DNA of 64,000 nt from UBA4582 sp013204195 (lineage in GTDB: Bacteria; Pseudomonadota; Gammaproteobacteria; Pseudomonadales; Azotimanducaceae): assembly GCA_963925735.1 (NCBI GenBank), contig CAWUUH010000011.1:1-64000 (forward strand). Direction: 5' to 3'. The position numbers and the translations under genes are program-made. Within the stretch, counting starts at the first letter, position 1; the number at the start of each line of letters is the position of its first letter. A model generated the notes under the pieces. The model was not told where the DNA came from. It was given only the letters and a program-made list of their open reading frames with translations, and made no database searches. Shown in pieces: positions 51,274-62,000 of the stretch.

Positions 51274-51999
51274 TTAAAGTGCCACTGCGGTGCGATAGCC
51301 TGCATCTGTGATGATGCGACGGGCTCGCTCGGATTGCAGAAACAAGGCGAACTCTTCTGCGCCGGGCTGATGATTTTTCAAAACGATTGCTTGTTGTTCA
51401 ATGGCAGGATATTCACTCGTGGGTGCGAGCCACCAACTCGCGGCTGGGCTTCGACCCTTGACTTGGGCTAGGGAGATGAATCCGGCCGCCACGTTGCCGC
51501 TGTCAATAAATTGAAATGTCTGGTTGACGTTGTTGCCGTAAATTAACGCCTTGTGTTCGGGTTTGAACTTATCGATCAAGACCATGGCTGCCTGGCCATA
51601 GGGCGCAAGCTTCGGGTTGGCGACGGCGATGGCGTCATCAAAAGCCAGGAAAAGAGGTTGGTCAACAGTCCCTGCGTGCTTTGGTACCCAGAAGACAAGC
51701 TGGCCGACGGCGTAGGTGAATCTTGAGCCTGACAGTGCCAGGTTAGCCTGTTCGAGCAATTGTGGATGCAGACTGTCGGCGGCCAGAAATAGGTCGAATG
51801 GCGCACCATGGCGTATTTGTGAGTAAAGCATGCCGGTAGACCCGGCAATGATATCTATTTCCTGGTCTGCGTAAGCCGTTGTCAGCGTGACCAGCGTCGA
51901 CTTGAAATTTGCGGCAACGGCGACCCGCAAGGGGTTTGCTACGCTCGTGGCACTGAACAAGACGGCGATACAAGCGACAAGAAATGCTCGCACGGGCAC
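51274..51999 (-). CDS. modA: Molybdate-binding periplasmic protein
   Basis: Substrate-binding protein of the molybdate transporter. The mature part begins with LRVAVAANFKSTL and includes GSTGMLYSQIRHGAPFDLFLAAD and QLVFWVPK, family landmarks for oxyanion binding. I prefer a GTG at 51999, giving a normal signal peptide (PVRAFLVACIAVLFSATSVAN); a TTG at 52062, overlapping the nudC stop, would give an overlong leader. It follows nudC closely, so the transporter lies in the nudC operon. Confidence 0.92.
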   Translation of the reverse strand: MPVRAFLVACIAVLFSATSVANPLRVAVAANFKSTLVTLTTAYADQEIDIIAGSTGMLYSQIRHGAPFDLFLAADSLHPQLLEQANLALSGSRFTYAVGQLVFWVPKHAGTVDQPLFLAFDDAIAVANPKLAPYGQAAMVLIDKFKPEHKALIYGNNVNQTFQFIDSGNVAAGFISLAQVKGRSPAASWWLAPTSEYPAIEQQAIVLKNHQPGAEEFALFLQSERARRIITDAGYRTAVAL

Positions 52000-52058
52000 G
52001 TCAACAAACTGGTCTCTTAAAAGGCTCAAGCGATGCTTCGCCGCCGCACCGGCCACTG

Positions 52059-52910
52059 TCAAACCTTGCCCTGGAGACGTTCCACGTAATCGTTAATCAA
52101 CCAGCCGGAAATGGATACCATTGCCGGTTTGCTGGGCAGGTTCGTGTGGTGAAACCACTGGGCATCAGCAATTTCACTCTCCTGCAGGACGAACTCACCA
52201 CTCTCATATTCAGCATGAAAGCCGAGCATTAATGAATTTGGAAAAGGCCAAGATTGACTGTTGAAGTATTTGAGGTTCTTGATGCGGATACCCACCTCTT
52301 CGAAGACCTCGCGATGCACGGCTTCTTCGATGGACTCGCCAGGTTCGATAAAGCCTGCCAGCGTCGAGTAAAAATCGCCACGAGCATGGGCATTACGAGC
52401 GAGTAACAGCTCCTCGCCGCGAGTCACCAGAACAATGATAGAGGGGGACAATCTTGGGTAGAACATTTGTTTGCAAGGCGCGCATTGTCGCGAACGATCG
52501 AAATCAGTTGAGTGCGTGGGCTGGCCGCACTGCCCGCAAAATTGATGATTATTATGCCATTCAACAATCTGCCGGGCGCGTCCCAGCAGATAAAATGCTG
52601 TCTGTTCAGCCCGACCTAGAAAAGACCAGAGTGTGCGGAAGCTATAGCCCGCGGGTTCGTCCGACTCGGGATCAACCTCGGTGGCGAATACGGGTATGCC
52701 GCCAACCTCACCCAGACAATGTTCTGCGACTGCGGTAAGACCTAGCCACCGCCACTCGTCTTGATCCAAAGGCCGCCAGGGTTCGCCATTGTCGATGGAT
52801 AATAGTTCGTCGTCGGAGATCACTATATGAAAGCTGCGCTCAGCATCAGCAGGAGGCTGATGGCCCGAGATAAAGTCTTGGCGAAGGTTGAAGTCTGACC
52901 ATTCCATCAT
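52059..52910 (-). CDS. nudC: NAD-capped RNA hydrolase / NADH pyrophosphatase
   Basis: Nudix enzyme that removes NAD caps from RNA and cleaves NADH. The 283 residues have the zinc ribbon CGQCG ... CAPC, the Nudix box GFIEPGESIEEAVHREVFEEVGI (complete GX5EX7REUXEEXGU) and the NudC motif SQSWPFPNSLMLGF (usual SQPWPFPxS). It is the first gene of the operon nudC-modABC-srkA and divergently arranged with nothing upstream except comF, which runs the same way. Confidence 0.95.
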   Translation of the reverse strand: MMEWSDFNLRQDFISGHQPPADAERSFHIVISDDELLSIDNGEPWRPLDQDEWRWLGLTAVAEHCLGEVGGIPVFATEVDPESDEPAGYSFRTLWSFLGRAEQTAFYLLGRARQIVEWHNNHQFCGQCGQPTHSTDFDRSRQCAPCKQMFYPRLSPSIIVLVTRGEELLLARNAHARGDFYSTLAGFIEPGESIEEAVHREVFEEVGIRIKNLKYFNSQSWPFPNSLMLGFHAEYESGEFVLQESEIADAQWFHHTNLPSKPAMVSISGWLINDYVERLQGKV

Positions 52911-52983
52911 GTATTGACCCAGTCTACGTTAAGCACTTGAAAACGTTAACTTTAGCACAGGCCCGGAAAGACATTGAGAATTT

Positions 52984-53814
52984 TTAGAAGTATCTTGGCT
53001 GGGGCGTTCTGGCGAGGGTAATGATCTCTACCGAATCAGCCCCAGCATTTAGGGCTAACCTAGTGAGCTCCGATACCGTAGCGCCGGTGGTTAATACATC
53101 GTCAACCAGGGCCAATCGCTCGCCGTGCAGCTTACGGGTCAGCTGGAATGCCTGTTTGATATTTCGCTGGCGCGCGGCGGCCGACAAACCTTTCTGGGGT
53201 GGTGACTCAGTGATTCGCTGACAAAGTTGGTTGTCCATGGCAATGCCGGTCAGGCCGCTGATAGCGTCGGCAATCTCATGGGCTTGATTGAAGCCTCGAT
53301 ATTGCATGCGTTTGGGATGCAGGGGGATGGGGATCAACAGGTTCGGTAAAGGGCGGTTGTCCGGCACGGCTTTTATAAAGGCCGCTAGTGGCGCCGATAG
53401 AGACGTCTCTCTCGGTTCTAGATTGGACGGTGTGATTGGTGACGGCTCATGGAACTGATCAAAGTAACGCCTGGCTAAAACCATGGCCAGGACCCTGCCG
53501 ACCACTAACTGGCGCCGATTTTTGAACTCCGCGATAAGCTGATTGATCGGTTGAGTGTAGGCGAAGGCGCTAAAACTTCGAGCGTAGGGCGGCGGTTTGA
53601 TGAGGCATTGGCCACACACCTGGGTGTCGTTAGGGAGTCCTGCAGCAGCCCGTTGGGGCGTTTGTTGGCCACAACGTCGACAGGGAAAAGGGATCACCGG
53701 CAAGTCTGTTTCGCAGTGGAGACACAAATCCAGGGCTCTTGCTGTTCTGGCCTGGCAAAGAATACACCGACCCGGGAACAGCCCAAAGGTAGCGCGCATT
53801 AAGCGTGAGAGCAT
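52984..53814 (-). CDS. comF: ComF-family phosphoribosyltransferase-like protein
   Basis: DNA-uptake related ComF/GntX protein. The 276 residues start with a zinc ribbon (CILCQ, CLHCE, CRRCG, CGQC) and end with a PRT domain whose PRPP loop is LALVDDVLTTGATVSEL; the segment GFNQAHEIADAI is also typical. An insertion of about 20 residues near 130-150 (PSNLEPRETSLSAP) is longer than usual. With type IV pili encoded elsewhere in the window, natural competence is plausible. Confidence 0.9.
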   Translation of the reverse strand: MLSRLMRATFGLFPGRCILCQARTARALDLCLHCETDLPVIPFPCRRCGQQTPQRAAAGLPNDTQVCGQCLIKPPPYARSFSAFAYTQPINQLIAEFKNRRQLVVGRVLAMVLARRYFDQFHEPSPITPSNLEPRETSLSAPLAAFIKAVPDNRPLPNLLIPIPLHPKRMQYRGFNQAHEIADAISGLTGIAMDNQLCQRITESPPQKGLSAAARQRNIKQAFQLTRKLHGERLALVDDVLTTGATVSELTRLALNAGADSVEIITLARTPQPRYF

Positions 53815-53943
53815 AATCTTGTGACACCACTAAAGAGGCGTCAACTTATCGCAATAGTGACTTCCTTGGCAGACGCTATGTCTGAGGTAGTTGTAGGTCG
53901 TTGACGCCGTTCGGTTTCTAGCTTGGGCGTGATGCGGGGTTGT

Positions 53944-54558
53944 TTACGGTTTTGTTGCCGAGCAGGCATGGGCCGATTGGTTCGGGTCGCAGACGCTGAT
54001 GTTACGCAGGTAATTAGACCATGTGGCGATTTCTGCCGAGGGCATGGTGGGTTCGCCGGTCTCAAACGGCGGGATGCGTTTAATTAAACGGATGATATAA
54101 AGGTATTCGTTACCTTGAATCACCTTCAGCATGCTGACCTCACCCCGTTTGGTATAGGCATTATTGCTACACATTAGCAGGCGTGTAGAGGTCCGGTAGT
54201 TGTTTTCCAGGCCCGAGAACAGGTTGAAATCATTGACGGAGCTACAGGTTTCTCGAACTTTAGCCACTTCTGAGATCAGTGCCTCGATGGGGTCAAGGTC
54301 AGTCAGAGCTTGGTGAGATTCGAAGGAAAGTTTGGTCTGCCAGTCAGTTGCCGCTTCACCTGGTGGCAGATAGTCCACGATACGAGTGCTCTGAGTATTG
54401 AGTTGGTAAACAATCTGCCATTCATTGGGTGGCCTCGCCAGCAGCTGTTCCTGTTGATAGGCAGTTGGCTCGGCGGGTGGTGACAGTGGTTGCTGAACGC
54501 AGCCCAGTAGTAAGAGCAACGGCACGGTTGTGACGACTTTTGAAATTGTGCGTCTCAT
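53944..54558 (-). CDS. Hypothetical lipoprotein
   Basis: A 204-residue exported protein with a lipobox LLLGC (Cys at about residue 20) after a short basic start (MRRTISKVVTT). The mature part has a segment PPNEWQIVYQLNTQSTRIVDYLPPGE and cysteine-containing LLMCSNNAYTKRGEVSMLKVIQGNEYLYIIRLIKRIPP. I do not recognise the family. The layout (short N-terminal strand, LPPGE, then a helical region) resembles small outer-membrane lipoproteins of unknown role. Confidence 0.75.
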   Translation of the reverse strand: MRRTISKVVTTVPLLLLLGCVQQPLSPPAEPTAYQQEQLLARPPNEWQIVYQLNTQSTRIVDYLPPGEAATDWQTKLSFESHQALTDLDPIEALISEVAKVRETCSSVNDFNLFSGLENNYRTSTRLLMCSNNAYTKRGEVSMLKVIQGNEYLYIIRLIKRIPPFETGEPTMPSAEIATWSNYLRNISVCDPNQSAHACSATKP

Positions 54559-54743
54559 AAAGTAAAGCGCTCCGGAGATCTGCTGGATTGGTTGGTAGCA
54601 GCGGGAACATCCTATCGTTCAGTAGCATCGCTTTCAGCGCGATGATGACCTGTGATTCTTGGGTGTGACAAATATCCTCGACATAGTTTGGCTGGCAGTG
54701 TCGTGGCTCGAACTTATACTCAAACTGATGCTCAACAAGCCTG

Positions 54744-55856
54744 TCAAGACTCGGGGGCCGTCAGCGTCAGCTCGTACTCCAGAATTTTCTCGTCTTTCAG
54801 CGTAGTGACTTTGACTGTGTCGCCGGGGGCGAATTTTTCCAGAGCTGTCAGTAGAGAATCCTCGTTAGTCATAGGCTCGTCATTGATAGCGACAATAACA
54901 TCGCCCAGGTGTATCTGGCCTCGGTTGTCCTCTCTGACGCCAACCAGTCCGGCTCGGTCCGCCGCCAGCCCAGGTTTTACCGATAGAATCGCTATACCCT
55001 TGACCCCTAGGCGCTTGGCCCAATTATCGGTCAGCGTTTCGATGCCGAGTACGGGCCGGTAGAGCTTGCCGTAGGTTTGTAGTTGTGGGATCAGCTTCTT
55101 GACGGTATTGACGGGTATGGCAAAACCGATGCCGGCACTGGCGCCGCTGGGACTGAAGATTGCGGTGTTTACGCCAACAAGTTGGCCTGAGGAGTTCAGC
55201 AATGGACCGCCAGAGTTGCCGGGGTTAATCGCGGCATCAGTCTGAATAACGTCTTTGATCGTGCGGTTGTTAGCTGCCTTGATCTCCCGTCCAAGAGCGC
55301 TCACCACACCCACTGTCAGGGTCGTGTCCAGCGCAAAGGGATTACCAATCGCTAGCACCTTGCGACCCACCGAAAGATCGTTCGAGTCGCCCAATGGAAT
55401 GGGTTTGAGTACTTCATCCGGGGCATTGATTCGCAGTAGCGCAATGTCTTTTTCGGGCGCCATACCGACGACCTCGGCATCATAGGATTTGCCAGACTGC
55501 AGGGTGATAACAATGCGATTGGCGCCAAGAATGACGTGGAAGTTGGTCACAATCAGACCGTCTTTATCCCAGACTACGCCGGTGCCTGAGCCACGAGGCG
55601 TTTCCATGACATTCATGGACAGCAGTTGGCGACGAATCAAGGTGTTGGTGACAAACACGACCGAGGGGCTGACATCGCGAAAGACCGCGATGTTGTTACT
55701 TTCATCATCCGTCAGAAACACGTCTGCTGGCTGGCCGGCAGCGGGAGGGTGGCCAGGTGCTATTGCTGGCTGATCATTAATTGCCAGCCCTGCAATTGCC
55801 GTGAACAATATCAGGGCCGCGATGCCTACAAAAAATTGTGGTTTCATCGTCATCAC
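54744..55856 (-). CDS. DegS/HtrA-type trypsin-like serine protease
   Basis: Periplasmic membrane-anchored protease of 370 residues: signal anchor (about 8-25), protease domain with His107 (TNFHVI), Asp137 (EKDIALL) and Ser215 (NPGNSGGP), and one C-terminal PDZ domain (about 275-365). A single PDZ and an N-terminal anchor fit DegS or AlgW rather than DegP, so it may cut an anti-sigma factor in envelope stress. The linker is proline-rich (APGHPPAAGQPAD). No envelope-stress sigma operon is adjacent. Confidence 0.9.
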   Translation of the reverse strand: MMTMKPQFFVGIAALILFTAIAGLAINDQPAIAPGHPPAAGQPADVFLTDDESNNIAVFRDVSPSVVFVTNTLIRRQLLSMNVMETPRGSGTGVVWDKDGLIVTNFHVILGANRIVITLQSGKSYDAEVVGMAPEKDIALLRINAPDEVLKPIPLGDSNDLSVGRKVLAIGNPFALDTTLTVGVVSALGREIKAANNRTIKDVIQTDAAINPGNSGGPLLNSSGQLVGVNTAIFSPSGASAGIGFAIPVNTVKKLIPQLQTYGKLYRPVLGIETLTDNWAKRLGVKGIAILSVKPGLAADRAGLVGVREDNRGQIHLGDVIVAINDEPMTNEDSLLTALEKFAPGDTVKVTTLKDEKILEYELTLTAPES

Positions 55857-55930
55857 TTTATCTGCGTCAATCTTCCAGCTGAGTTCGAAAAGTATTACCT
55901 ACGAATGCCAAGTCGCCACAAAGTTCTCGA

Positions 55931-57349
55931 CTAACGGGTCTTTGAGCTGATCTTACGGACCGTCTGAGTCGCTGACAGGTATTGATTTAAGTCGGCGATG
56001 TCGTCGGGTGACAGGGTGCCGACGGTTTGCTTCAAGCGTAACGTATCTCTGATATAGCCGTAGCGAGCACTCGCGTACTGGAATTGAGCCTGGAACAAGC
56101 GCTGTTGTGCCAACAGCACGTCGACGATATTCCGTGTGCCCACCTCGTAACCGGTTTGCGTGGCATCCAATGCACTCTGGCTCGATTCTATACCGCGCAG
56201 ACGCGCATTGACCCTGGCGACATCGGTGTTCAGCGCGCTATATAGCGTGCGCGTGTTTTCCACGACAGTCCGTTGGGTTAAATCAAAATTGCGTTGTGCC
56301 TGTTCGAGTAGATAACCCGCTTGCTTGGCTTGTGAACGGGTCGCGCCGCCGCTGTAAAGCGGCATGTTGAGTTGTAAGGCCATGGTCTGCTGCTCGGATT
56401 CTGTCCCGTCGCCAAAAAAACCCCTGCTGCCAGAATTGTTCCGGTTATAGGTGATCTGTGCGTCAAGGGTGGGCAGATGCCCGCTTCGAGCCGCCTGCAG
56501 GTCACGTTCAGCCGCATTGACCCCTTCTCTGGCAGCGATCAAAGAGTAATTTTGCTGCACGGCAGCCATCACCCAGGCTTCTTCGTCGCGGGGCTCAGGA
56601 TATTTAACGGGGAACTCCGGATTTAAGCCATCGATCTCATAGAATGCCTGACCGGTCAGGCGCAGCAAGGACTCGAAGGTCACCACTTGAGCCCCTTCGG
56701 CTTCAATCACATTAACAGTGGATGAGTCGTAAGCCGCGGTAGACTCAAGCACGTCGGTGATCGCCACGAGGCCCACATCGAAACGCTGTTGAACTTGCTC
56801 GAGTTGCCGCTGCACCGCGTCGCGCTCGGCATTGGCGGCGCTCCAGCGGTCTTGCGCCTCAAGAATATTCAGATAATTGTCGGCCACCCGATAGATCAAT
56901 TCTTGTTGCTCGGCAGTGAACTGCGCCTGAGCCTGGGCTTTGATGTCCTTGGACTGTTGGAACTGGAACCAGTTAGATAGCCTGAACACGGGTTGGCGTA
57001 ACACTGCCTGCCAGCCATTGTCATTGTAATTTTCTGTGGGAAATGAAGGCCGCAGAATGGTACGTTCGTTTTGTGATGTGCTGGCATTCAGACTGATCGA
57101 CGGCAACAATCCCGCGCGAGCCTGGTTGACGACTTCGCTGCGGGCCATAAACCCAGCCTTCGCGGCCCCAAGTTGCGGATCGTTGATGACCGCCAGCGTA
57201 TAGATTTCGTCAAGGCTGGCAGCTTGCGTCGAAGCCGACATCAGTAAGGCGATTGGCAGTAACAGCGGCAAGGCCATTTGCCGACCTATTTGCCGACCTA
57301 TTTGCAGGTACAAGCGCGTCAGTCTGATGGGCAGTATTTCTTGTTGCAT
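55931..57349 (-). CDS. tolC: TolC-family outer membrane channel protein
   Basis: Outer-membrane trimeric tunnel for type I secretion and multidrug efflux. The 472 residues include a signal peptide (about 25-44) and two outer-membrane efflux repeats, with LDEIYTLAVINDPQLGAAKAGF, GLVAITDVLESTAAYD and the second-half equivalent VGTRNIVDVLLAQQRLFQAQ. A 12-bp tandem duplication near the start gives IGRQIGRQ. No inner-membrane partner is adjacent, as is common for tolC. Confidence 0.93.
   Translation of the reverse strand: MQQEILPIRLTRLYLQIGRQIGRQMALPLLLPIALLMSASTQAASLDEIYTLAVINDPQLGAAKAGFMARSEVVNQARAGLLPSISLNASTSQNERTILRPSFPTENYNDNGWQAVLRQPVFRLSNWFQFQQSKDIKAQAQAQFTAEQQELIYRVADNYLNILEAQDRWSAANAERDAVQRQLEQVQQRFDVGLVAITDVLESTAAYDSSTVNVIEAEGAQVVTFESLLRLTGQAFYEIDGLNPEFPVKYPEPRDEEAWVMAAVQQNYSLIAAREGVNAAERDLQAARSGHLPTLDAQITYNRNNSGSRGFFGDGTESEQQTMALQLNMPLYSGGATRSQAKQAGYLLEQAQRNFDLTQRTVVENTRTLYSALNTDVARVNARLRGIESSQSALDATQTGYEVGTRNIVDVLLAQQRLFQAQFQYASARYGYIRDTLRLKQTVGTLSPDDIADLNQYLSATQTVRKISSKTR
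57276..57305. repeat. 12-bp tandem repeat in the tolC leader
   Basis: Unit ATTTGCCGACCT occurs 2.5 times (57276-57287, 57288-57299, then ATTTGC). In frame on the minus strand it gives the repeat IGRQ-IGRQ in the signal-peptide n-region of TolC. Confidence 0.9.
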
Positions 57350-57566
57350 AAAAATTCCTTACAAATGGTGCTTGGGGACGCAGCTGCAGCTTTTTGGCTA
57401 AGCGTTCCCGACATAAAAATTATGGGGTGTAGCTTAACCCTAGTCTAGCGGGCTTGCCAGCCAGACGCGATATACCGACCTATATACGAGATTGAAAGCG
57501 GTTATAGATCGCTTGTAAGCTTTTTATTGTTGCCGCCTCAGCGTTGAGAGGCGCCTCGGTTAGCGT

Positions 57567-58958
57567 TTAGGCTGGTCCCGAAAACCCGCCATGTTGTTGT
57601 TGCAGAGCAGCTTCGAGCCAGGCAGCGACGGCCAGACATTGGTCTTCTCGAAAGGGGCGAGCAATAATCTGCAGGCCAATAGGCAGCCCCTGCGGGTCGG
57701 TGCCGCAGCGGATGACCACGGCGGGCCAGCCTGTCAGGTTATAGGCCAGGGTGTAGCTGTAAGACAACATGTCCTCGGTTTCGTCGTGGCCTATGGCGGT
57801 GTGCGCGTTGACGGGACAAATAAGGATGTCAAAGTCAGCGAAATAGCCGAGCATGGAGCTGCGATAGTTATCCCACAGATTGAGGGCGTGATTAAATTCC
57901 GACTGATCGATGGTTGGCCGAGTCTGGGTTTGGCTAGAGGCGATCTGCGGCGATGGCTGTTCGGTGTGGCTATCTTCAAGTAACAGGTCGAGGGTGTCGC
58001 CGCCGTCAGCGCCAAAGAGTCTTGCGTAGATAAAGCTCGCCATCTCGACGCCCGGTGGGCGAGTATCAGTGACGCTCTGGCCATTGGCTTCAAATAACTC
58101 GAGCGCCTCCCTGATGGCTGCTTGAATGGCTACCGAGGGTGTCGAGATGCCGTTATCGGTGTGATAGCCGATGCGTAATTGGCTGGGGTCAACCGCGCCC
58201 ATCAAGTACCGTTGCGCGTCGGTGGAGTAAGGGTCAAATAGATCCGGTCCCTGAATAATATCCAACAGATACCCTAGGTCAGCCACCTGCCGAGCCATAG
58301 GGCCGGGTTGTGATAATGCTGCTAGCAGTCCCGAAGTAGGCAGTGCATTGCCGGTACAGGGCACACGTCCGGTGGTGGGTTTGAGCCCGGTGATCCCGCA
58401 AAAATGGCTGGGCAGACGAATGCTGCCGCCCGTATCGGTACCAATATCAAAGGGCGTAGCACCTGCTGCGATCAATGCCGCCGCGCCGCCGCTGCTGCCC
58501 CCGGGAGTCAGATTGAGATTGTATGGGTTGTTGGTGCGGCCATAGACCAGGTTGTCAGTTTTAAACGCCAGGGTGAATTCCGGTGTATTGGTTTTACCCA
58601 TGAGGATGCCGCCGGCGCTGCGAAGTCGCGCGACGCAGGTTGCGTCGCGCCCCGGACGAAAGTCTTTGCGGCCCAATGTACCCCAGGTGGTGATGGCATC
58701 TTTGGTGTCCAGGCTATCCTTGATGGTCATGGGAATGCCATGCAGGGGGCCGTGTAAGACCCCGGCCTGGAGATCGGCATCAGCCTTGGCTGCGAGCTGC
58801 ATGGCTTGTTCCGCGGTCGAGTAGACAAGGGCGTTGAGCGGCGGATTCTTGCGCTCGATACGATCAAGAAAGCCTCTCACCAACGCAACAGACGTCATCG
58901 ACCGTGAACTGATAGCGCTTGCCATCTCTGCCAGTGAGCTGTCTAAAATCTCATCCAT
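57567..58958 (-). CDS. Amidase signature family protein
   Basis: A 463-residue amidase with the complete Ser-cisSer-Lys triad: Lys80 (MTIKDSLD), cis-Ser in GGSSGG (153-158) and Ser179 in GTDTGGSIRLPSHFCGITGLKPT. It resembles GatA and other broad amidases; it lacks a gatCB neighbourhood and is shorter than most GatA, so an ordinary amidase is more likely. The substrate is unknown. It is upstream of tolC in the same direction, with a 217-bp gap. Confidence 0.9.
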   Translation of the reverse strand: MDEILDSSLAEMASAISSRSMTSVALVRGFLDRIERKNPPLNALVYSTAEQAMQLAAKADADLQAGVLHGPLHGIPMTIKDSLDTKDAITTWGTLGRKDFRPGRDATCVARLRSAGGILMGKTNTPEFTLAFKTDNLVYGRTNNPYNLNLTPGGSSGGAAALIAAGATPFDIGTDTGGSIRLPSHFCGITGLKPTTGRVPCTGNALPTSGLLAALSQPGPMARQVADLGYLLDIIQGPDLFDPYSTDAQRYLMGAVDPSQLRIGYHTDNGISTPSVAIQAAIREALELFEANGQSVTDTRPPGVEMASFIYARLFGADGGDTLDLLLEDSHTEQPSPQIASSQTQTRPTIDQSEFNHALNLWDNYRSSMLGYFADFDILICPVNAHTAIGHDETEDMLSYSYTLAYNLTGWPAVVIRCGTDPQGLPIGLQIIARPFREDQCLAVAAWLEAALQQQHGGFSGPA

Positions 58959-59026
58959 TGTCTATCTCCCGGATAAATGCCGCCTGTCATCACAACACAA
59001 TATATTTCCGCCAAGGAGCGGTTCGG

Positions 59027-62000
59027 TCAAACCGATCGCAGAATCTCAATCGACAGTAGCTCATCGTCGATGTCAAAGACCGTCGGCAGCGGCGTCGCAG
59101 AGATCTCTAACTGCAATGCCAGGGTATCTTTCATAATATACTCGCGATGTTGGTCAATGGCACGGCCAAGCTCTGCCGAGGCGTGGGCCTTGATGCTGAT
59201 TCGATCAGCAACATTCAAACCGATATCTTTGCGGGTCTTTTGAATTCGGTTAACGACTTCGCGGGCCAGCCCCTCCCTGATCAACTCTGGCGTCAATTCA
59301 CACTTCAGGTCGATGGAGATAAACCGATCGGAAATGGCATCGGTGCCCGTGATTGCCTCTCGAAAGACCAGAATGTCTTCCGGCGTGAACGTCTCACCGT
59401 CGAGGGTGATTACCCCAGACTGCTGTAGCTCATCGATTTGGCTTGAGCTCAAGGCCTCAATTTTCTGCCTGAAGGGGTTGAATTGCTTGCCCAGACGTTT
59501 ACCCAAGACCGGTGAGTTCGGCTTGGCGTAGAGACTGATGTAATCTGCTTCAGCGGTCGTATAGTCGATGGCCTTCACATTCAGTTCGGTTTGAATATAG
59601 TCGGCCAGTTTGCCGATCTCATCAAGCAAAGCTGGATCTTTATGGATGACGGTGAGCTTGGCCAATGGCATTTTGGTTTTTACTTTTTCCTGATTGCGCT
59701 TCTGGCGGCCCAGCAAAATGATGTGCTGCATGCGGCTGACGGCTTGCTCGAGTATCGGCTGCATGAGTGCTGCTTCGGGTTCAGGGTAGGCGCACAAATG
59801 GACAGAGAGTGGCGCGTCTTGAGTGCCAAAGGCGGTCATCTCTTTGTAAATGGTTTCTGCCAGAAACGGCGCGAAGGGTGCCATGCTCAAGCTGAGTTCA
59901 TACAACGTCGTGTAGAGCGTCGCGTAAGCCGCTTGTTTGTCGGCGTTCATGGTCTCTTGCCAAAACCGGGCACGATTCAGGCGAATGTACCAGTTGGTGA
60001 GCTCTTCGATAAATTCAAATAGCGCTGGCACAACATTGTAGAGGCGATAGTTTTCCATTTCCTCGGCAATGGTCGCTTTGAGCGTTTGCAAGCGTGAAAG
60101 TATCCAGCGATCCATGATGTTATCTGAAGGCGCTGGGTTCTCCTGAGGAGACCACTGATCGATATTGGCGTAGGTTTGCAGAAAACGAAATGCGTTTAGC
60201 CACGGCAGCAGCGCACGCCGGACCATATCCTTGACTCCGGTGTCAGAGAACCGCTGTTCTTCAGCGCGCACGAGTCCTGAGTTGATCAGGTACAGACGCA
60301 GGGCGTCGGCACCATAGGTTTCCATGAGTTCGTCGGGCGGCGAGTAGTTGCGGAGGCTCTTCGACATCTTTTTGCCATCCTCTGCCATGACGATGCCATT
60401 GACGATGACATTTTTGACAGGATGGGTGTCGAATAAGGCCGTGCCCAGAACAATCAGGGTATAAAACCAACCGCGAGTCTGGTCCAGACCTTCGGCGATA
60501 AATTCCGCAGGAAAGCCCTGCTCAAACATATCCTGGTTCTCAAACGGATAGTGTAGTTGGGCATAAGGCATGGAGCCGGATTCAAACCAGCAATCCAGCA
60601 CCTCCTCAATGCGCCGGTAGTCGCCAGGCTCACCGGGGATTTGAAAGACTAGGTCATCAACATTTTCACGGTGCAGATCATCCAGTTCAACGCCGGTTAA
60701 GCGGGTTAATTCTTCCCTGGAACCGATACAAATTTGATTGCCACTGACATCGTTGATCCAGACGGGCAGGGGTGTGCCCCAGTAGCGGTTGCGGGAGATG
60801 GCCCAGTCAATCGCGTTCTCAAGCCATTTGCCCATGCGCCCGTCTTTAATGTGTCCCGGGACCCAATTAATCTGTTGATTCGCGGCGATCAGGCGGTCAC
60901 GCATCTGCTCGACCCGAACATACCAAGAGTCGATGGTGCGATAGATGATGGGCGTATCTGACCGCGGGCAGAAGGGATAACTGTGGACAATCACATCCTG
61001 GCGAAACAGGGCGCCGCTGTCTTTTAGTTTTCGAATAATGCCCTTGTCCGCTGCCTTGACGTGCTGGCCGACAAAGTCAGGAACTTCTTCGGTGAAGCAG
61101 CCCGCCATATCCACGGGGCAAACCGTCGCGGTGATGCCGGCGGCTTTTAGGACTCGATAATCATCCTCGCCGAAGGCTGGCGCCTGGTGCACGATGCCAG
61201 TGCCACTGTCGGTTGAGACGTAGTCGTCGGCGACAATCTGGAAAGCCCCTTCGGCGCGCAGATCGGTGAAATAATCAAACACGGGTTCGTAGCTGAGGCC
61301 CACGAGACTAGCACCCTTGAGTTCGCTGATCACGGTCAGTTGCTTGCCGCGACTCATGTCCTCGAGTCGGGCTTGGGCGAAATAAATGTCGATGCCCAGT
61401 TCTTCATCGTGGGCCTTGACGTAGTCTATATCGGCGCCGACACACAGAGCCAGGTTCGAGGGCAATGTCCAGGGGGTGGTGGTCCAGGCGCTGATATAAG
61501 CGTCTTCATCACGCAGTTTGAACAAGACGGTGACAGCAGGGTCTTGCACTTCCTGGTAGTTGGAAGTCGCCTCGAAGTTTGACAGCACGGTGCCTAGCGC
61601 CGTGGAGAAGGGCACGACCTTAATGCCTTGGTAGATCAGCCCCTTATCCCAGAGTTGTTTGAATACCCACCAGACAGACTCCATGTACCAGGGTTCCATC
61701 GTCTTGTAGTCATTCTCGAAGTCAACCCAGCGGCCAATTCGAGTGATCGTGGATTCCCATTCGCTGGTATAACGCTGCACGATGGCACGACATTCGTCGT
61801 TGTAGCCCTTGATGCCGAGCTTGGCGACAGCCTCTTTCGATGACATGCCCAGGGCCTTGTCAATCTCATGTTCGATGGGCAGGCCGTGGCAATCCCAGCC
61901 AAATCGGCGCTGCACATAACGACCTTTCATCGTGAAGTATCGTGGTACAGCATCCTTGAGAATAGAGCCTACCAGATGGCCATGGTGAGGCAGGCCCGTG

